From Catellatospora sp. TT07R-123 (GTDB lineage: Bacteria > Actinomycetota > Actinomycetes > Mycobacteriales > Micromonosporaceae): a DNA stretch of 64,000 bases. Numbering within the stretch: the first letter of the stretch is position 1; the number at the start of each line of letters is the position of its first letter. The stretch lies in assembly GCF_018327705.1 (NCBI RefSeq), contig NZ_BNEM01000002.1, positions 3,906,001 through 3,970,000 of the forward strand. The letters run 5' to 3'. The notes beneath the pieces are model-generated. The model saw nothing but the letters and a program-made list of their open reading frames with translations. It was not told the origin of the DNA and ran no database searches. The position numbers were made by a program, and so were the translations under genes. This document shows positions 56,777-64,000 of this stretch, piece after piece.

Positions 56777-57703
56777 GTGGACCCGCGACGGATAGCCGGG
56801 CTGCTCGACGCGCCCGGCTGCCGTCGCAGGCTGGCCGTGGACGTGTCCGGGGTCGAGCCCGCGGTGCTGGCCGAGGCCGTCGGGGCGCCCGAGGGCGGGC
56901 AGAGCCCGTACGCGCGCGAGCGGGACGGCACCTTCGCGCAGCTGGCCCTGGCCCGGCTGCCCGAGCTGGTCCTGCGCCACCTGGGCGTGCCGGCCGAGGC
57001 CGTGGTCGAGACGGACGAGCTGCCCGGCGGGGTCGGCCTGTGGTCGTGGCGGGCGCCGAAGCTGCGGCTGGGCGACGTGGACGTCACCGTCGACCGGGTG
57101 CTGCTGGCCGGGGACGGGACGCGGCTGCATCCGGTGGAGATCAGGTCGTACGCCTGCCTGGACGGCCACGCCGATCCCACCAAGGTGGCGGGCACCGCCC
57201 GCGAGCTCGCCGTCACCGTGGCCGCGCTGCGGCAGGCCGCCGACGACCCGGCGCAGGTCAGCACCACCTCGCTGCTGGTGCTGCCACGCAACTTCGGCCT
57301 CAACCCGGTCGGCACGACGCTGGACGTGGCGCCGCAGCTGCGGCGGCTGCGCTGGGTGCTCGACCGGCTGGTCTCCGGCGCCGACCGGCTCGCCCCGGAC
57401 CTGGCCGGGGCACAGCTCGTCGACGCGCTGGGGCAGGTCCCGGCCCGGTTCGGCGACGGGTGCCCGAGCTGCGCGGTGTACCCGTACTGCCGGGGCGACG
57501 CCGAGCAGTCCGGTGCCGCCGCCCGCGCCGGGGCGACCGTGGCGAACCTGTGCGGCCCGGTCGGGGTGGCCGCCGACGCGCTGGCGCTGGCCCACGGCGA
57601 GCGCCCGCCCGGCGACGAGACGGAGCAGGCCATCGCCGCCGAACTGTCCCGCGCGGCCCATGCGTACGGCCAGGCCGTCACCCGGGCCCGCGAGTCGGCA
57701 TGA
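56777..57703 (+). CDS. Cas4/Dna2-like Fe-S nuclease (PD-(D/E)xK fold)
   Basis: 308 residues from a GTG with AGGAGG upstream. The cysteines Cys15, Cys229, Cys232 and Cys238 give the pattern C...CxxCx5C (CPSCAVYPYC). This is the 4Fe-4S-binding arrangement of Cas4, AddB and Dna2 nucleases. Between them are the nuclease residues: Asp106 in VTVDRVLL and Glu121 in HPVEIRSYA, where Arg123 stands in place of the usual Lys. Glu49 and nearby ERDGTFAQLAL could be motif I. It is overlapped by the next gene (ATGA). The loss of Lys may mean altered or no cleavage. Confidence 0.7.
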   Translation: MDPRRIAGLLDAPGCRRRLAVDVSGVEPAVLAEAVGAPEGGQSPYARERDGTFAQLALARLPELVLRHLGVPAEAVVETDELPGGVGLWSWRAPKLRLGDVDVTVDRVLLAGDGTRLHPVEIRSYACLDGHADPTKVAGTARELAVTVAALRQAADDPAQVSTTSLLVLPRNFGLNPVGTTLDVAPQLRRLRWVLDRLVSGADRLAPDLAGAQLVDALGQVPARFGDGCPSCAVYPYCRGDAEQSGAAARAGATVANLCGPVGVAADALALAHGERPPGDETEQAIAAELSRAAHAYGQAVTRARESA

Positions 57704-59118
57704 GCCTGGACGTCTACCAGCGCCTGCTGGCACTCCAGCAGCGCCGTGCCGTGCCAGCCGCCTCCCGGGCGCACCGCCACCTGTCGCCCCGGCCGTGGGT
57801 GCTGGTCGGCTACCACCTGGCCGGTGAGCCGTCGGCGCCGGTCGCGATCCGGTACGGCTCCTTCCGCGGCCAGCCGAAACTGCTCGTCGTCGCCGAGCCC
57901 CGCGACCGCGACCAGCGCTTCGCCGCGCTCGGGGCGCTGGCCCGGGACCTGGCCACCTACCTGAGCCGCTACACCGAGACCGAGCCGGTGGTGCGGGTCG
58001 GCAACGGCCGCGAGCTGGACGTCGATCACTGCTGCACCGACGCGCCGCAGCTGGTGGTGCCGAACGAGGCCACCGCGCACTGGCTGGACCTGCTCGGGCA
58101 GTACCTGCGCACCCTCGACGTGGACCCGGTGCTCCAGACCGCGGGCGCGCACCTGGGCTGGTTCGCCTCCCGGCGGCACCTGCCCGGTTCCAGCGCCGTG
58201 CTCACCGCGACGGACCTGCTGTCGACCCACTGGCGCACCGGCCAGCTCCCCACCGAGGACGGCCACCTGGGCCGCCTGCTGGCGTGGATCGAACCGCCCG
58301 CCGGGCAGGACGCCTGGACCGCCGCGGCCGCCGCCGAGCAGCGCCCGCCCGCCGGTCCCGCCAGCGACCCCGAGTGGGACCTGATGACGCTGCGCCCGGC
58401 GCTGGAGCGGGCCAAGCAGGTCGGCGACGTACGCCGGTTGAAGCTGGCCGCGGCCGAGGTGCTGGACCAGGCGTGGCGCGACACGTGGACCGCGCTGGAC
58501 CTGGTCGGCCTGCTGCCGCCCGGCGGCCACACGGCCCAGCGCTGGGAGTCCGACCGCTGGTCGTGGACCCGGCACCGCGAGCGGATCACCGCCGGGACGA
58601 TCCGGTTCGGCGGCAGGCTGTCCGACGTGCCCGCGTTCCGGTTCCTGCACGAGCTGGAGACGCGCACCGTGGCGCTGGAGCGGCAGATGGCGCTGGACGA
58701 TCCGCTGGTGATGGCGCGCTGGCTGGCCACCGGCGAGGCCGTCGCCGGTACCGTGATCAAGCGCGACCTGGAGCACACCGTGACCAGCGCCAAGGGCTCG
58801 GCGCTGCTGCGGCCGCTGCTGTGGCTGCGCACGCACGGCTTCGACCGTCCTGCGGGCACCGAGCTGTGGCTGGGCCGGATCGGGCTGACCGTGCGCTCGT
58901 CCACCGTGGACACGGTCGAGCTGATGGTCACCAGCGGCGCGGTGACCAGGCCGAAGTTCAACCTGCTGCCCGAGTGCGACGCCGAGGTGGTGCTCGCCCC
59001 GTTCGGCCCGCAGCAGCACTTCCCCGACAACCTGCCCGAGGAGCTGCCGTGGCCCGCCCGCCCGGTGCGCCTGGCGGCGCCGTCGGCTTCGGACGACCGC
59101 GAGGACACCGGTGAGTGA
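57700..59118 (+). CDS. Unknown protein between nuclease and helicase genes
   Basis: 472 residues from the ATG that overlaps the nuclease stop; its own stop overlaps the helicase GTG by eight bases. So it is strictly coupled to both. It appears soluble and has no Walker, nuclease or zinc motif that I can see. Segments such as SPRPWVLVGYHLAGEPSAPV, a middle run MTLRPALERAKQVGDVRRLK, and a C-terminal beta-rich part (ELWLGRIGLTVRSSTVDTVE) suggest at least two domains. It may recruit DNA or a partner for the flanking enzymes. No family is recognised. Confidence 0.75.
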   Translation: MSLDVYQRLLALQQRRAVPAASRAHRHLSPRPWVLVGYHLAGEPSAPVAIRYGSFRGQPKLLVVAEPRDRDQRFAALGALARDLATYLSRYTETEPVVRVGNGRELDVDHCCTDAPQLVVPNEATAHWLDLLGQYLRTLDVDPVLQTAGAHLGWFASRRHLPGSSAVLTATDLLSTHWRTGQLPTEDGHLGRLLAWIEPPAGQDAWTAAAAAEQRPPAGPASDPEWDLMTLRPALERAKQVGDVRRLKLAAAEVLDQAWRDTWTALDLVGLLPPGGHTAQRWESDRWSWTRHRERITAGTIRFGGRLSDVPAFRFLHELETRTVALERQMALDDPLVMARWLATGEAVAGTVIKRDLEHTVTSAKGSALLRPLLWLRTHGFDRPAGTELWLGRIGLTVRSSTVDTVELMVTSGAVTRPKFNLLPECDAEVVLAPFGPQQHFPDNLPEELPWPARPVRLAAPSASDDREDTGE

Positions 59119-60387
59119 GGCGGCGCGGCGGCACGAGGCCGCGATCGAGCAGGTCTGGGACCGGGTACGCGGCACCGACCGCGCCGTCGTCGTCGACTCC
59201 CCGCCCGGCGCGGGCAAGTCGACCCTGGTCCGCGAACTGACCCGGCGCCTGGTCGCCGCGGGCGAGCACGTGCCGGTCGTGGTGCAGACCAACGACCAGG
59301 CCGACGACCTCGTGATCGCACTGGCCGCGGGGGCCTGTCCACCGGCCGCCTGCACGGCACCGAGTGGACTCCCCCGGCCCGCTGGCCGAGGGACCGGGTG
59401 CGCACCGGCACCAAACTCGGCGAGCTGGGCGGCTGCGACGTCATCGTGGGCACGGCCGCGAAGTGGGCCTACGTCAAGGCCGACGACCGGGTGTGGCCGC
59501 TGGGGATCATCGACGAGTCGTACCAGATGTCGGCCGCCGCCCTGGTCCGCGTCGGGCACCTGTTCGACCGGCTGCTGCTGGTCGGCGACCCGGGGCAGCT
59601 CGCCCCGTTCACCGTCGCCGACGAGCACTCGGTGCGCTCGCTGGCCACCTGGCCGCTGGACACCGCGGCCGGCACGGTGCTGCGCCACCACCCGGACACC
59701 CCGGTGATCCCGCTGCCGGTGAGCTGGCGGCTGGCCCCGCACACCGCCCCGGTGATCTCGGACGCGTTCTACACCCGGCCGTTCCGCGCCGGGGCCGAGG
59801 CGCAGGACCGGCGGCTGGAGCTGCGTTCACTCGCCCACCCGGCGCTGGCCCAGGCGGCCGAGACCGGCTGGGCGCTGCTGGAACTGCCCGCCGCGCACGT
59901 GCCGCGCACCGACCCGGCCCTGGTGGCGGTGCTGGCCGAGCTCACCCACCAGCTCGTCACGGCCGACGCGTCGACCGTGGACCCGTCCGGCGGGCGGCCG
60001 CTGACCAGCGCCGACATCGCCGTCGGGGTGGTGCACCGGGACCAGAAGGCACAGGTCGAGGCCGCGTTGCAGCGGCTGGGCGTGACCGGGGTGACCGTGG
60101 ACACCGCCAACCGGCTCCAGGGCCGCCAGTACGAGGTGGTGCTGGCGTGGCATCCGCTCAGCGGCCGCCGCGACGCCAGCGCGTTCCACCTGGAGGCGGG
60201 GCGGTTGTGCGTGCTCGCGTCCCGGCACCGGCAGGCGTGCGTCGTCGTCACCCGCGCCGGGATCACCGACCAGCTCTACGCGTACCCGGCCGCCGAGCCG
60301 GTCTGGCTGGGCACCGACCCGCCCCAGGTCGACGGCTGGGAGGCCAACCGCGTCTTCCTCGACCGCCTCGCCCCATTCCGCGTCTGA
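59111..60387 (+). pseudogene. SF1B (Dna2/Upf1-like) helicase, apparent frameshift
   Basis: The N-terminal part (GTG at 59111) has Walker A DSPPGAGKSTLV (Lys36). The frame is lost near 59329-59333, a run of five G. The rest continues in another frame: GIIDESYQMS (motif II of the DEAxQ type), LLLVGDPGQLAPF (motif III), TVDTANRLQGRQYEVVLAWH (motif V) and VLASRHRQACVVVTRAG (motif VI). One extra G restores a single product of about 425 residues (GLSTGRLHGTEWTPPARW in the join). An intact-looking separate frame starts at 59398. These motifs mark the Upf1/Dna2 helicase branch. A sequencing error is as likely as a true mutation. Confidence 0.8.
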
Positions 60388-60433
60388 CCCCCCCCACGCG
60401 GCCACGCCCCCCGGGGGGCGCGCGCCAAGATCG

Positions 60434-60497
60434 GTGCAGTTTCGGGGAAAGTGCAGGAATCTTGACCTGGATTCGTGCACTTTCCCCGAAACTGCAC
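60434..60497. repeat. Palindromic repeat, family P1, copy 2
   Basis: It has the same 19-bp arms as at 2243-2302, extended to 22 bp, and the same 22-base loop length. The loop keeps GGAATCTTG and GATTCG. It separates the convergent helicase and HNH genes and is preceded by CCAAGATC, a motif shared with the P2 and P3 ends. Confidence 0.9.
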
Positions 60498-60520
60498 GAA
60501 CGATCGTGGACGGCAGGTCG

Positions 60521-61248
60521 TCAGTTCAGCAGCGATGCGCGCAGGCGAGGTTCCAGCAGGATGCGCAGCAGGCGCGGATCGTGGCGGAAGACCACCTCCG
60601 CACCCGGTTGCGTCGCCGCGAGCAGCATCGCCGTGATCACCTCAGCGAACGGCTGCTTGCGGATGGTCAGCAGGCACTCGTTCATCCGTCGCCGGTCGGC
60701 CAGCCGCATGGCGTCATACCAGCCTGGCAGCGCTAGTTCGATCACCCGGCGCGCCTGCTGACGCCCTTCCACCAGCACCGCCCGGTTCAGCCGCAGCACC
60801 GCGATCGTGTGATGTCCTTTGTCCGTGCGCGGCCGGTACTCCCCCACCGACAGCGCCAGGGCCAGATGGTCGGCAGGATCATCAACCGTGGGGTCGATCA
60901 GCAGCGACTGCCCGTGACCATCCACGGGAACTGGTCGCCCTTGCCGTGGCTGTTACAGAACGAGCAGGCGAGCAGGTGGTTCAACCAGTCGAAGGTACGC
61001 AGCGGGTTACGTGACAGCGGCTCGTGGTGGTCGATGTCGGTGCCCTGGTTGTCACCGCAGTACATGCACCTGCTGATGCCCGGCGCGGCGTCCAGCAGCA
61101 GGTCCCGCAGGCTCTGGCGGGGCTGGGCGCGACGCCAGAGGCCTCTGGCGTGCCGGACACGGTCGGCGGCGGCTCCGATCTCGTTGTTCAGCTGCTTGGT
61201 GCGCACATCCAGCTCCACCGGGAGCGGAGGCCGGTTGATCCGGATCAC
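60521..61248 (-). pseudogene. ptuB: PtuB-like HNH endonuclease, apparent frameshift
   Basis: The first part (GTG 61248 to 60898) carries CMYC (61-64), DIDHHEP (His74, His75), DWLNHLLACSFCNSHGKG with Asn90 and CxxC (95-98). These are the metal and active-site residues of a zinc-containing HNH nuclease. The second part, in another frame down to 60521, reads SLLIDPTVDDPADHLAL and TIAVLRLNRAVLVEGRQQAR, matching what I recall of the PtuB C-terminal half. One more base in the GGG at 60926-60928 would join them into about 242 residues (QFPVDGHGQS). It follows the ATPase by six bases. Confidence 0.75.
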
Positions 61249-61254
61249 CGGCCG

Positions 61255-62628
61255 TCACGCCCTGTTCTTGCTGAACCGCCGTGCCGCGTCCCGGGCCGCC
61301 GAAGCGGGTGAACTGGTCAGCTGCTCCTGCAATCGGGTATAGCGAGCGACCTCGTCGGGACTCGCCTCACCTGAGAGGACACGAATCTCAAGATCGCCGA
61401 GTTCACGGCGCAGCCGAGCCGCTTTCTCGGAATAAGGCTGATCCAGGCCGAACAGTTCGGACATGACCGCATCGTCGCCGGTGCCGTAGACGATCCGCTC
61501 ATAGAGATCCTGATCGACGACTCTTGGCGGTTCCTGCTCATCCGGCCCAGGCAGACGGATCAGCCCACCGGGGTCTGCGGCCTGGCAGATGTACGGGCTG
61601 TGCGAGGTCACGATGAACTGGATCTGCGGGAAATGCTGTTTGAGCCAGATTCCGATGCGCTGCTGCCAAGAAACATGGAGGTGGGCATCGACCTCGTCGA
61701 TGATCACCACGCCAGGGGCGCTGATCCGGGGCGTGCTGCCTGCCTCGTCGTACGGCAGCCGGTCGCCGAACGAAATGTGCAGCTGTTTGATGAGGTCAAC
61801 GGCAAGCGCGGCCACAGTGCGATACCCATCGCTCATCTCCCGGAGCGGAAACCTGTGGCCTTTGTGTTCGACCCACAGCCCATCCGAATCGACCCCTCTG
61901 ATCCGGTAACCGTCCGGGAGCAGGCCGTCGCCGAGGATGGAAAGTGCGATGCGTTTGAGTTTCTCGGCCCCCGGCTTCCGCTCCAGGGAGCGAAGGTGCT
62001 GGTCGATAAGCCAGCGCACCCCCTCGGCCAACGACGCGTCCTCATGGAAGAGACTCGCCGAACGCCCTGCGCCTGGACTGAGCATGAGCCGCTGTGCCTC
62101 ACCTGAGCCCCCGGCCAACCGCCGGAACGGACCATAGGAGGCATGAAACCACCCGACTGGATTCTCGTTCCAGAGGCCGGAGCGAACCGCTTTGCTGGAT
62201 GCGGCTGCCGCGAGCGCGGGGCGCAGCCCAGGGCTGTCGACCTGCTGCCTTTCCCATCGAAGGACTGCGGTGGCCGGCGGTTCCTCTGCGGATGCCTCGC
62301 TCGGCGGGACTTCGAGACCGGTCTGGCGGCGTTGCGGTCCCACCCGATCGAAGGGCCGCTCCCGCAGGACCTCCGCGGACGCCTCGGCTTCAAATTCGCC
62401 AGCGGTGATCCAGTTGTCGAAGTCGGGGACAAGGCTGTGCGCGACGGACGGGCCACACAGCGCCAACGACATCGCCCGCAGCAGGGTCGTCTTGCCGGAA
62501 CCGTTGCGGCCCGCGATGACGGTCCACCCGGCACGGCTTCCGTCGGCTCGGGCCGCGAACTCCAGGTCCACGGCCCGAGCACCACTGAACCCGCGAACGT
62601 TGGTGAGACGTACGCGAGAGATGTACAT
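61255..62628 (-). CDS. ptuA: PtuA-like AAA ATPase (Septu-type defence)
   Basis: 457 residues, ABC/SMC-type ATPase without transmembrane part. Walker A is GRNGSGKTTLL (40-50), the region HASYGPFRRLAGG follows, the signature-like MSDGYRTVAAL precedes Walker B VVIIDEVDAHLHVSW, and the H-loop is VTSHSPYICQAA. Its partner gene encodes an HNH nuclease, the arrangement of Septu (PtuA-PtuB) anti-phage systems. Its base composition is visibly less G+C-biased than that of its neighbours, a sign of transfer. OLD-like or retron-linked ATPases are alternatives, but no reverse transcriptase is present. Confidence 0.82.
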   Translation of the reverse strand: MYISRVRLTNVRGFSGARAVDLEFAARADGSRAGWTVIAGRNGSGKTTLLRAMSLALCGPSVAHSLVPDFDNWITAGEFEAEASAEVLRERPFDRVGPQRRQTGLEVPPSEASAEEPPATAVLRWERQQVDSPGLRPALAAAASSKAVRSGLWNENPVGWFHASYGPFRRLAGGSGEAQRLMLSPGAGRSASLFHEDASLAEGVRWLIDQHLRSLERKPGAEKLKRIALSILGDGLLPDGYRIRGVDSDGLWVEHKGHRFPLREMSDGYRTVAALAVDLIKQLHISFGDRLPYDEAGSTPRISAPGVVIIDEVDAHLHVSWQQRIGIWLKQHFPQIQFIVTSHSPYICQAADPGGLIRLPGPDEQEPPRVVDQDLYERIVYGTGDDAVMSELFGLDQPYSEKAARLRRELGDLEIRVLSGEASPDEVARYTRLQEQLTSSPASAARDAARRFSKNRA

Positions 62629-62671
62629 GTGGATGCCCTCCGTCTACCGATAGAGCATTAGACCACCGGGA

Positions 62672-63760
62672 TCAGGTCAGACGAGCCACAGCGGTGCGGA
62701 TGCGCTCGTCGGTGGCGGTGAGGGCCACGCGGACGTGGCGGCCGCCGTTCGGGCCGTAGATCTCGCCGGGGGCGACCAGGATGCCGCGGCCGGCGAGCCA
62801 GTCGGTGGTGTCCCAGCAGGCCTCGCCCCGGGTGGCCCACAGGTACAGGCCCGCCTCGGAGTGGTCGACCGTGAACCCGGCCCCCAGCAGCGCGGGGAGC
62901 AGCAGGTCGCGGCGGGCGGCGTACCGGGTGCGCTGCTCCTCGGCGTGGGTCTCGTCGGCCAGCGCCGCGATCATCGCCGCCTGCACCGGGCCGGGCATGA
63001 TCATGCCCGCGTGCTTGCGGACCGCCAGCAGCTCGCCGACCAGCTCGGGGTCTCCGGCGACGAAGCCGGCCCGGTAACCGGCCAGGTTCGAGCGCTTGGA
63101 CAGCGAGTGCAGGGCGAGCACCCCGGTGTAGTCGCCGCCGCACACCGACAGCACCGACTCGGGCTGCGCGGTCCACGGCAGGGTCAGGTAGCACTCGTCG
63201 CTGACCAGGACCGCGCCGGTCTCACGGGCGTACGCGAGCCAGGCGCGCAGCTCGTCGACGCCCGCGACCCGGCCGTGCGGGTTGCCGGGCGAGTTGATCC
63301 AGATCAGGGCGGGCCGCTCACCGGCCGGCGGGGTGTCGGCGCGCAGGACCCGCGCCCCGGCCAGCCGGACGCCGACCTCGTACGTCGGGTAGCAGACCTC
63401 GGGGATGACCACGGTGTCGGCCGGTCCCAGGCCGAGCAGGCTGGGCAGCCACGCGACGAGCTCCTTGGAGCCGATCGAGGGCAGCACGGCGAAGCCGGGC
63501 TCGGCGCGGCAGGCGCGCGCGGTCCAGGCGGTGATCTCCTGGCGCAGCTCGGGCGTCCCGGCGGTCAGCGGGTAGCCCGGCCAGTCGGACGCCTCGGCCA
63601 GGGCCTTGCGGACGACGGCGGGCACCGGGTCGACCGGGGTGCCGATGGACAGGTCGACGATGCCGTCGGGGTGGGCCGCGGCGCGCCGCTTGGACGGCTC
63701 CAGCAGGTCCCACGGAAAGTCGGGCAGGCCGGCGGAGACCCTCCGCCGGCCGGAACCCAT
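62672..63760 (-). CDS. dapC: Succinyldiaminopimelate transaminase DapC
   Basis: 362 residues from the ATG at 63760. A PLP fold-type I aminotransferase: the Schiff-base Lys is in LHSLSKRSNLAGYRAGF, the Asn-Pro motif is INSPGNPHGR, and the C-terminal Arg that binds the substrate carboxylate is in GGRHVRVAL. The downstream position after fdxA (11 bases between) is typical of actinobacterial DapC. It converts N-succinyl-2-amino-6-ketopimelate to succinyl-LL-DAP using glutamate, the step between DapD and DapE. Confidence 0.93.
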   Translation of the reverse strand: MGSGRRRVSAGLPDFPWDLLEPSKRRAAAHPDGIVDLSIGTPVDPVPAVVRKALAEASDWPGYPLTAGTPELRQEITAWTARACRAEPGFAVLPSIGSKELVAWLPSLLGLGPADTVVIPEVCYPTYEVGVRLAGARVLRADTPPAGERPALIWINSPGNPHGRVAGVDELRAWLAYARETGAVLVSDECYLTLPWTAQPESVLSVCGGDYTGVLALHSLSKRSNLAGYRAGFVAGDPELVGELLAVRKHAGMIMPGPVQAAMIAALADETHAEEQRTRYAARRDLLLPALLGAGFTVDHSEAGLYLWATRGEACWDTTDWLAGRGILVAPGEIYGPNGGRHVRVALTATDERIRTAVARLT

Positions 63761-63771
63761 GGCGCCGGTGC

Positions 63772-64000
63772 TCAGTGCTCGCCTTCCTTCGGCGGCAGGC
63801 CCGCGACGAAGGTCGCGTCGGCGGTGATCTTGCCGATCTTGGACGCGCCACCGGGCGAGCCGAGCTCGTTGAAGAACTCGTAGTTCGCCGTCACGTAGTC
63901 GCGCCACTGCTCCGGCACGTCGTCCTCGTAGAAGATCGCCTCGACGGGGCAGACCGGCTCGCAGGCGCCGCAGTCGACGCACTCGTCCGGGTGGATGTAC
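63772..64000 (-). CDS. fdxA: 7Fe/4Fe-type ferredoxin, 5' end missing
   Basis: The last 75 codons are visible; the gene runs off the right edge. [23 protein letters not shown] is the second cluster-binding segment (in parts: [15 protein letters not shown]). The C-terminal extension, with [20 protein letters not shown], is that of the actinobacterial FdxA/FdxC ferredoxins. About 32 N-terminal residues with the first cluster are outside. It serves as an electron carrier and is probably cotranscribed with dapC. Confidence 0.93.
   Translation of the reverse strand, partial: YIHPDECVDCGACEPVCPVEAIFYEDDVPEQWRDYVTANYEFFNELGSPGGASKIGKITADATFVAGLPPKEGEH

Noticed and set aside
61255..62628. Retron-associated ATPase
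   Set aside because: No reverse transcriptase or msr/msd-like RNA gene lies within several kb.

Overview
The window is about 70% G+C or higher by eye, with dense, often overlapping genes, GTG/TTG starts and WhiB, DUF2342, UPF0182 and mycoredoxin genes. This points to a mycelial actinobacterium, most likely a member of the Micromonosporaceae. That placement is an inference; no 16S or marker search was possible.

Layout. 1-2346: 5' part of a secreted GH48 cellulase gene with a CebR-like operator. 2347-9805: an aldo/keto reductase, a three-gene operon of unknown membrane-anchored proteins, a TetR/efflux-pump pair with three phased operators, and an IdeR-boxed siderophore-interacting protein. 9806-10667: a repeat-rich stretch with four copies of a 65-bp palindromic element around a small ORF. 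10668-14204: a TRIC channel, a tandem pair of related proteins, a VOC protein, a YdeI-like protein and initiator tRNA. 14300-27358: a block that, from memory, matches M. tuberculosis Rv3193c-Rv3198A (UPF0182, PDZ-Lon protease, DUF2342, ThiF/TOMM-like protein, ABC1 kinase, whiB7 with an attenuator leader, uvrD2, mrx1). 27557-37580: accessory insertions around nudC, namely an XRE/DUF5753 regulator with tiny ORFs, an ArsR/MFS pair, an M16 peptidase pair, a flavoprotein and a mycosin-like pseudoprotease. 37663-44123: adnA-adnB. 44222-53444: a toxin-antitoxin pair, a secreted metallopeptidase, an ECF sigma factor with a membrane partner, a GH87 alpha-1,3-glucanase, DUF4407 and a secreted Ca-binding-repeat protein. 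53522-56746: LOG, dapE and dapD. 56777-60387: a three-gene operon that looks like a split Dna2 (Cas4-like Fe-S nuclease, unknown protein, SF1B helicase). 60521-62628: a Septu-like ATPase/HNH pair. 62672-64000: dapC and fdxA, which with dapE and dapD serve lysine/DAP synthesis.

Main points of interest: (1) the split-Dna2-like trio next to a Septu-like pair, a small candidate defence or repair island; each module carries one apparent one-base frameshift at a short G/C run. (2) Several families of long, near-perfect palindromes between genes, including a fixed-length 65-bp family in five copies. (3) A readable attenuation device ahead of whiB7. (4) A subtilisin-fold protein that has lost its catalytic His.

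All family names come from reading motifs by eye and from memory; no database search was run.
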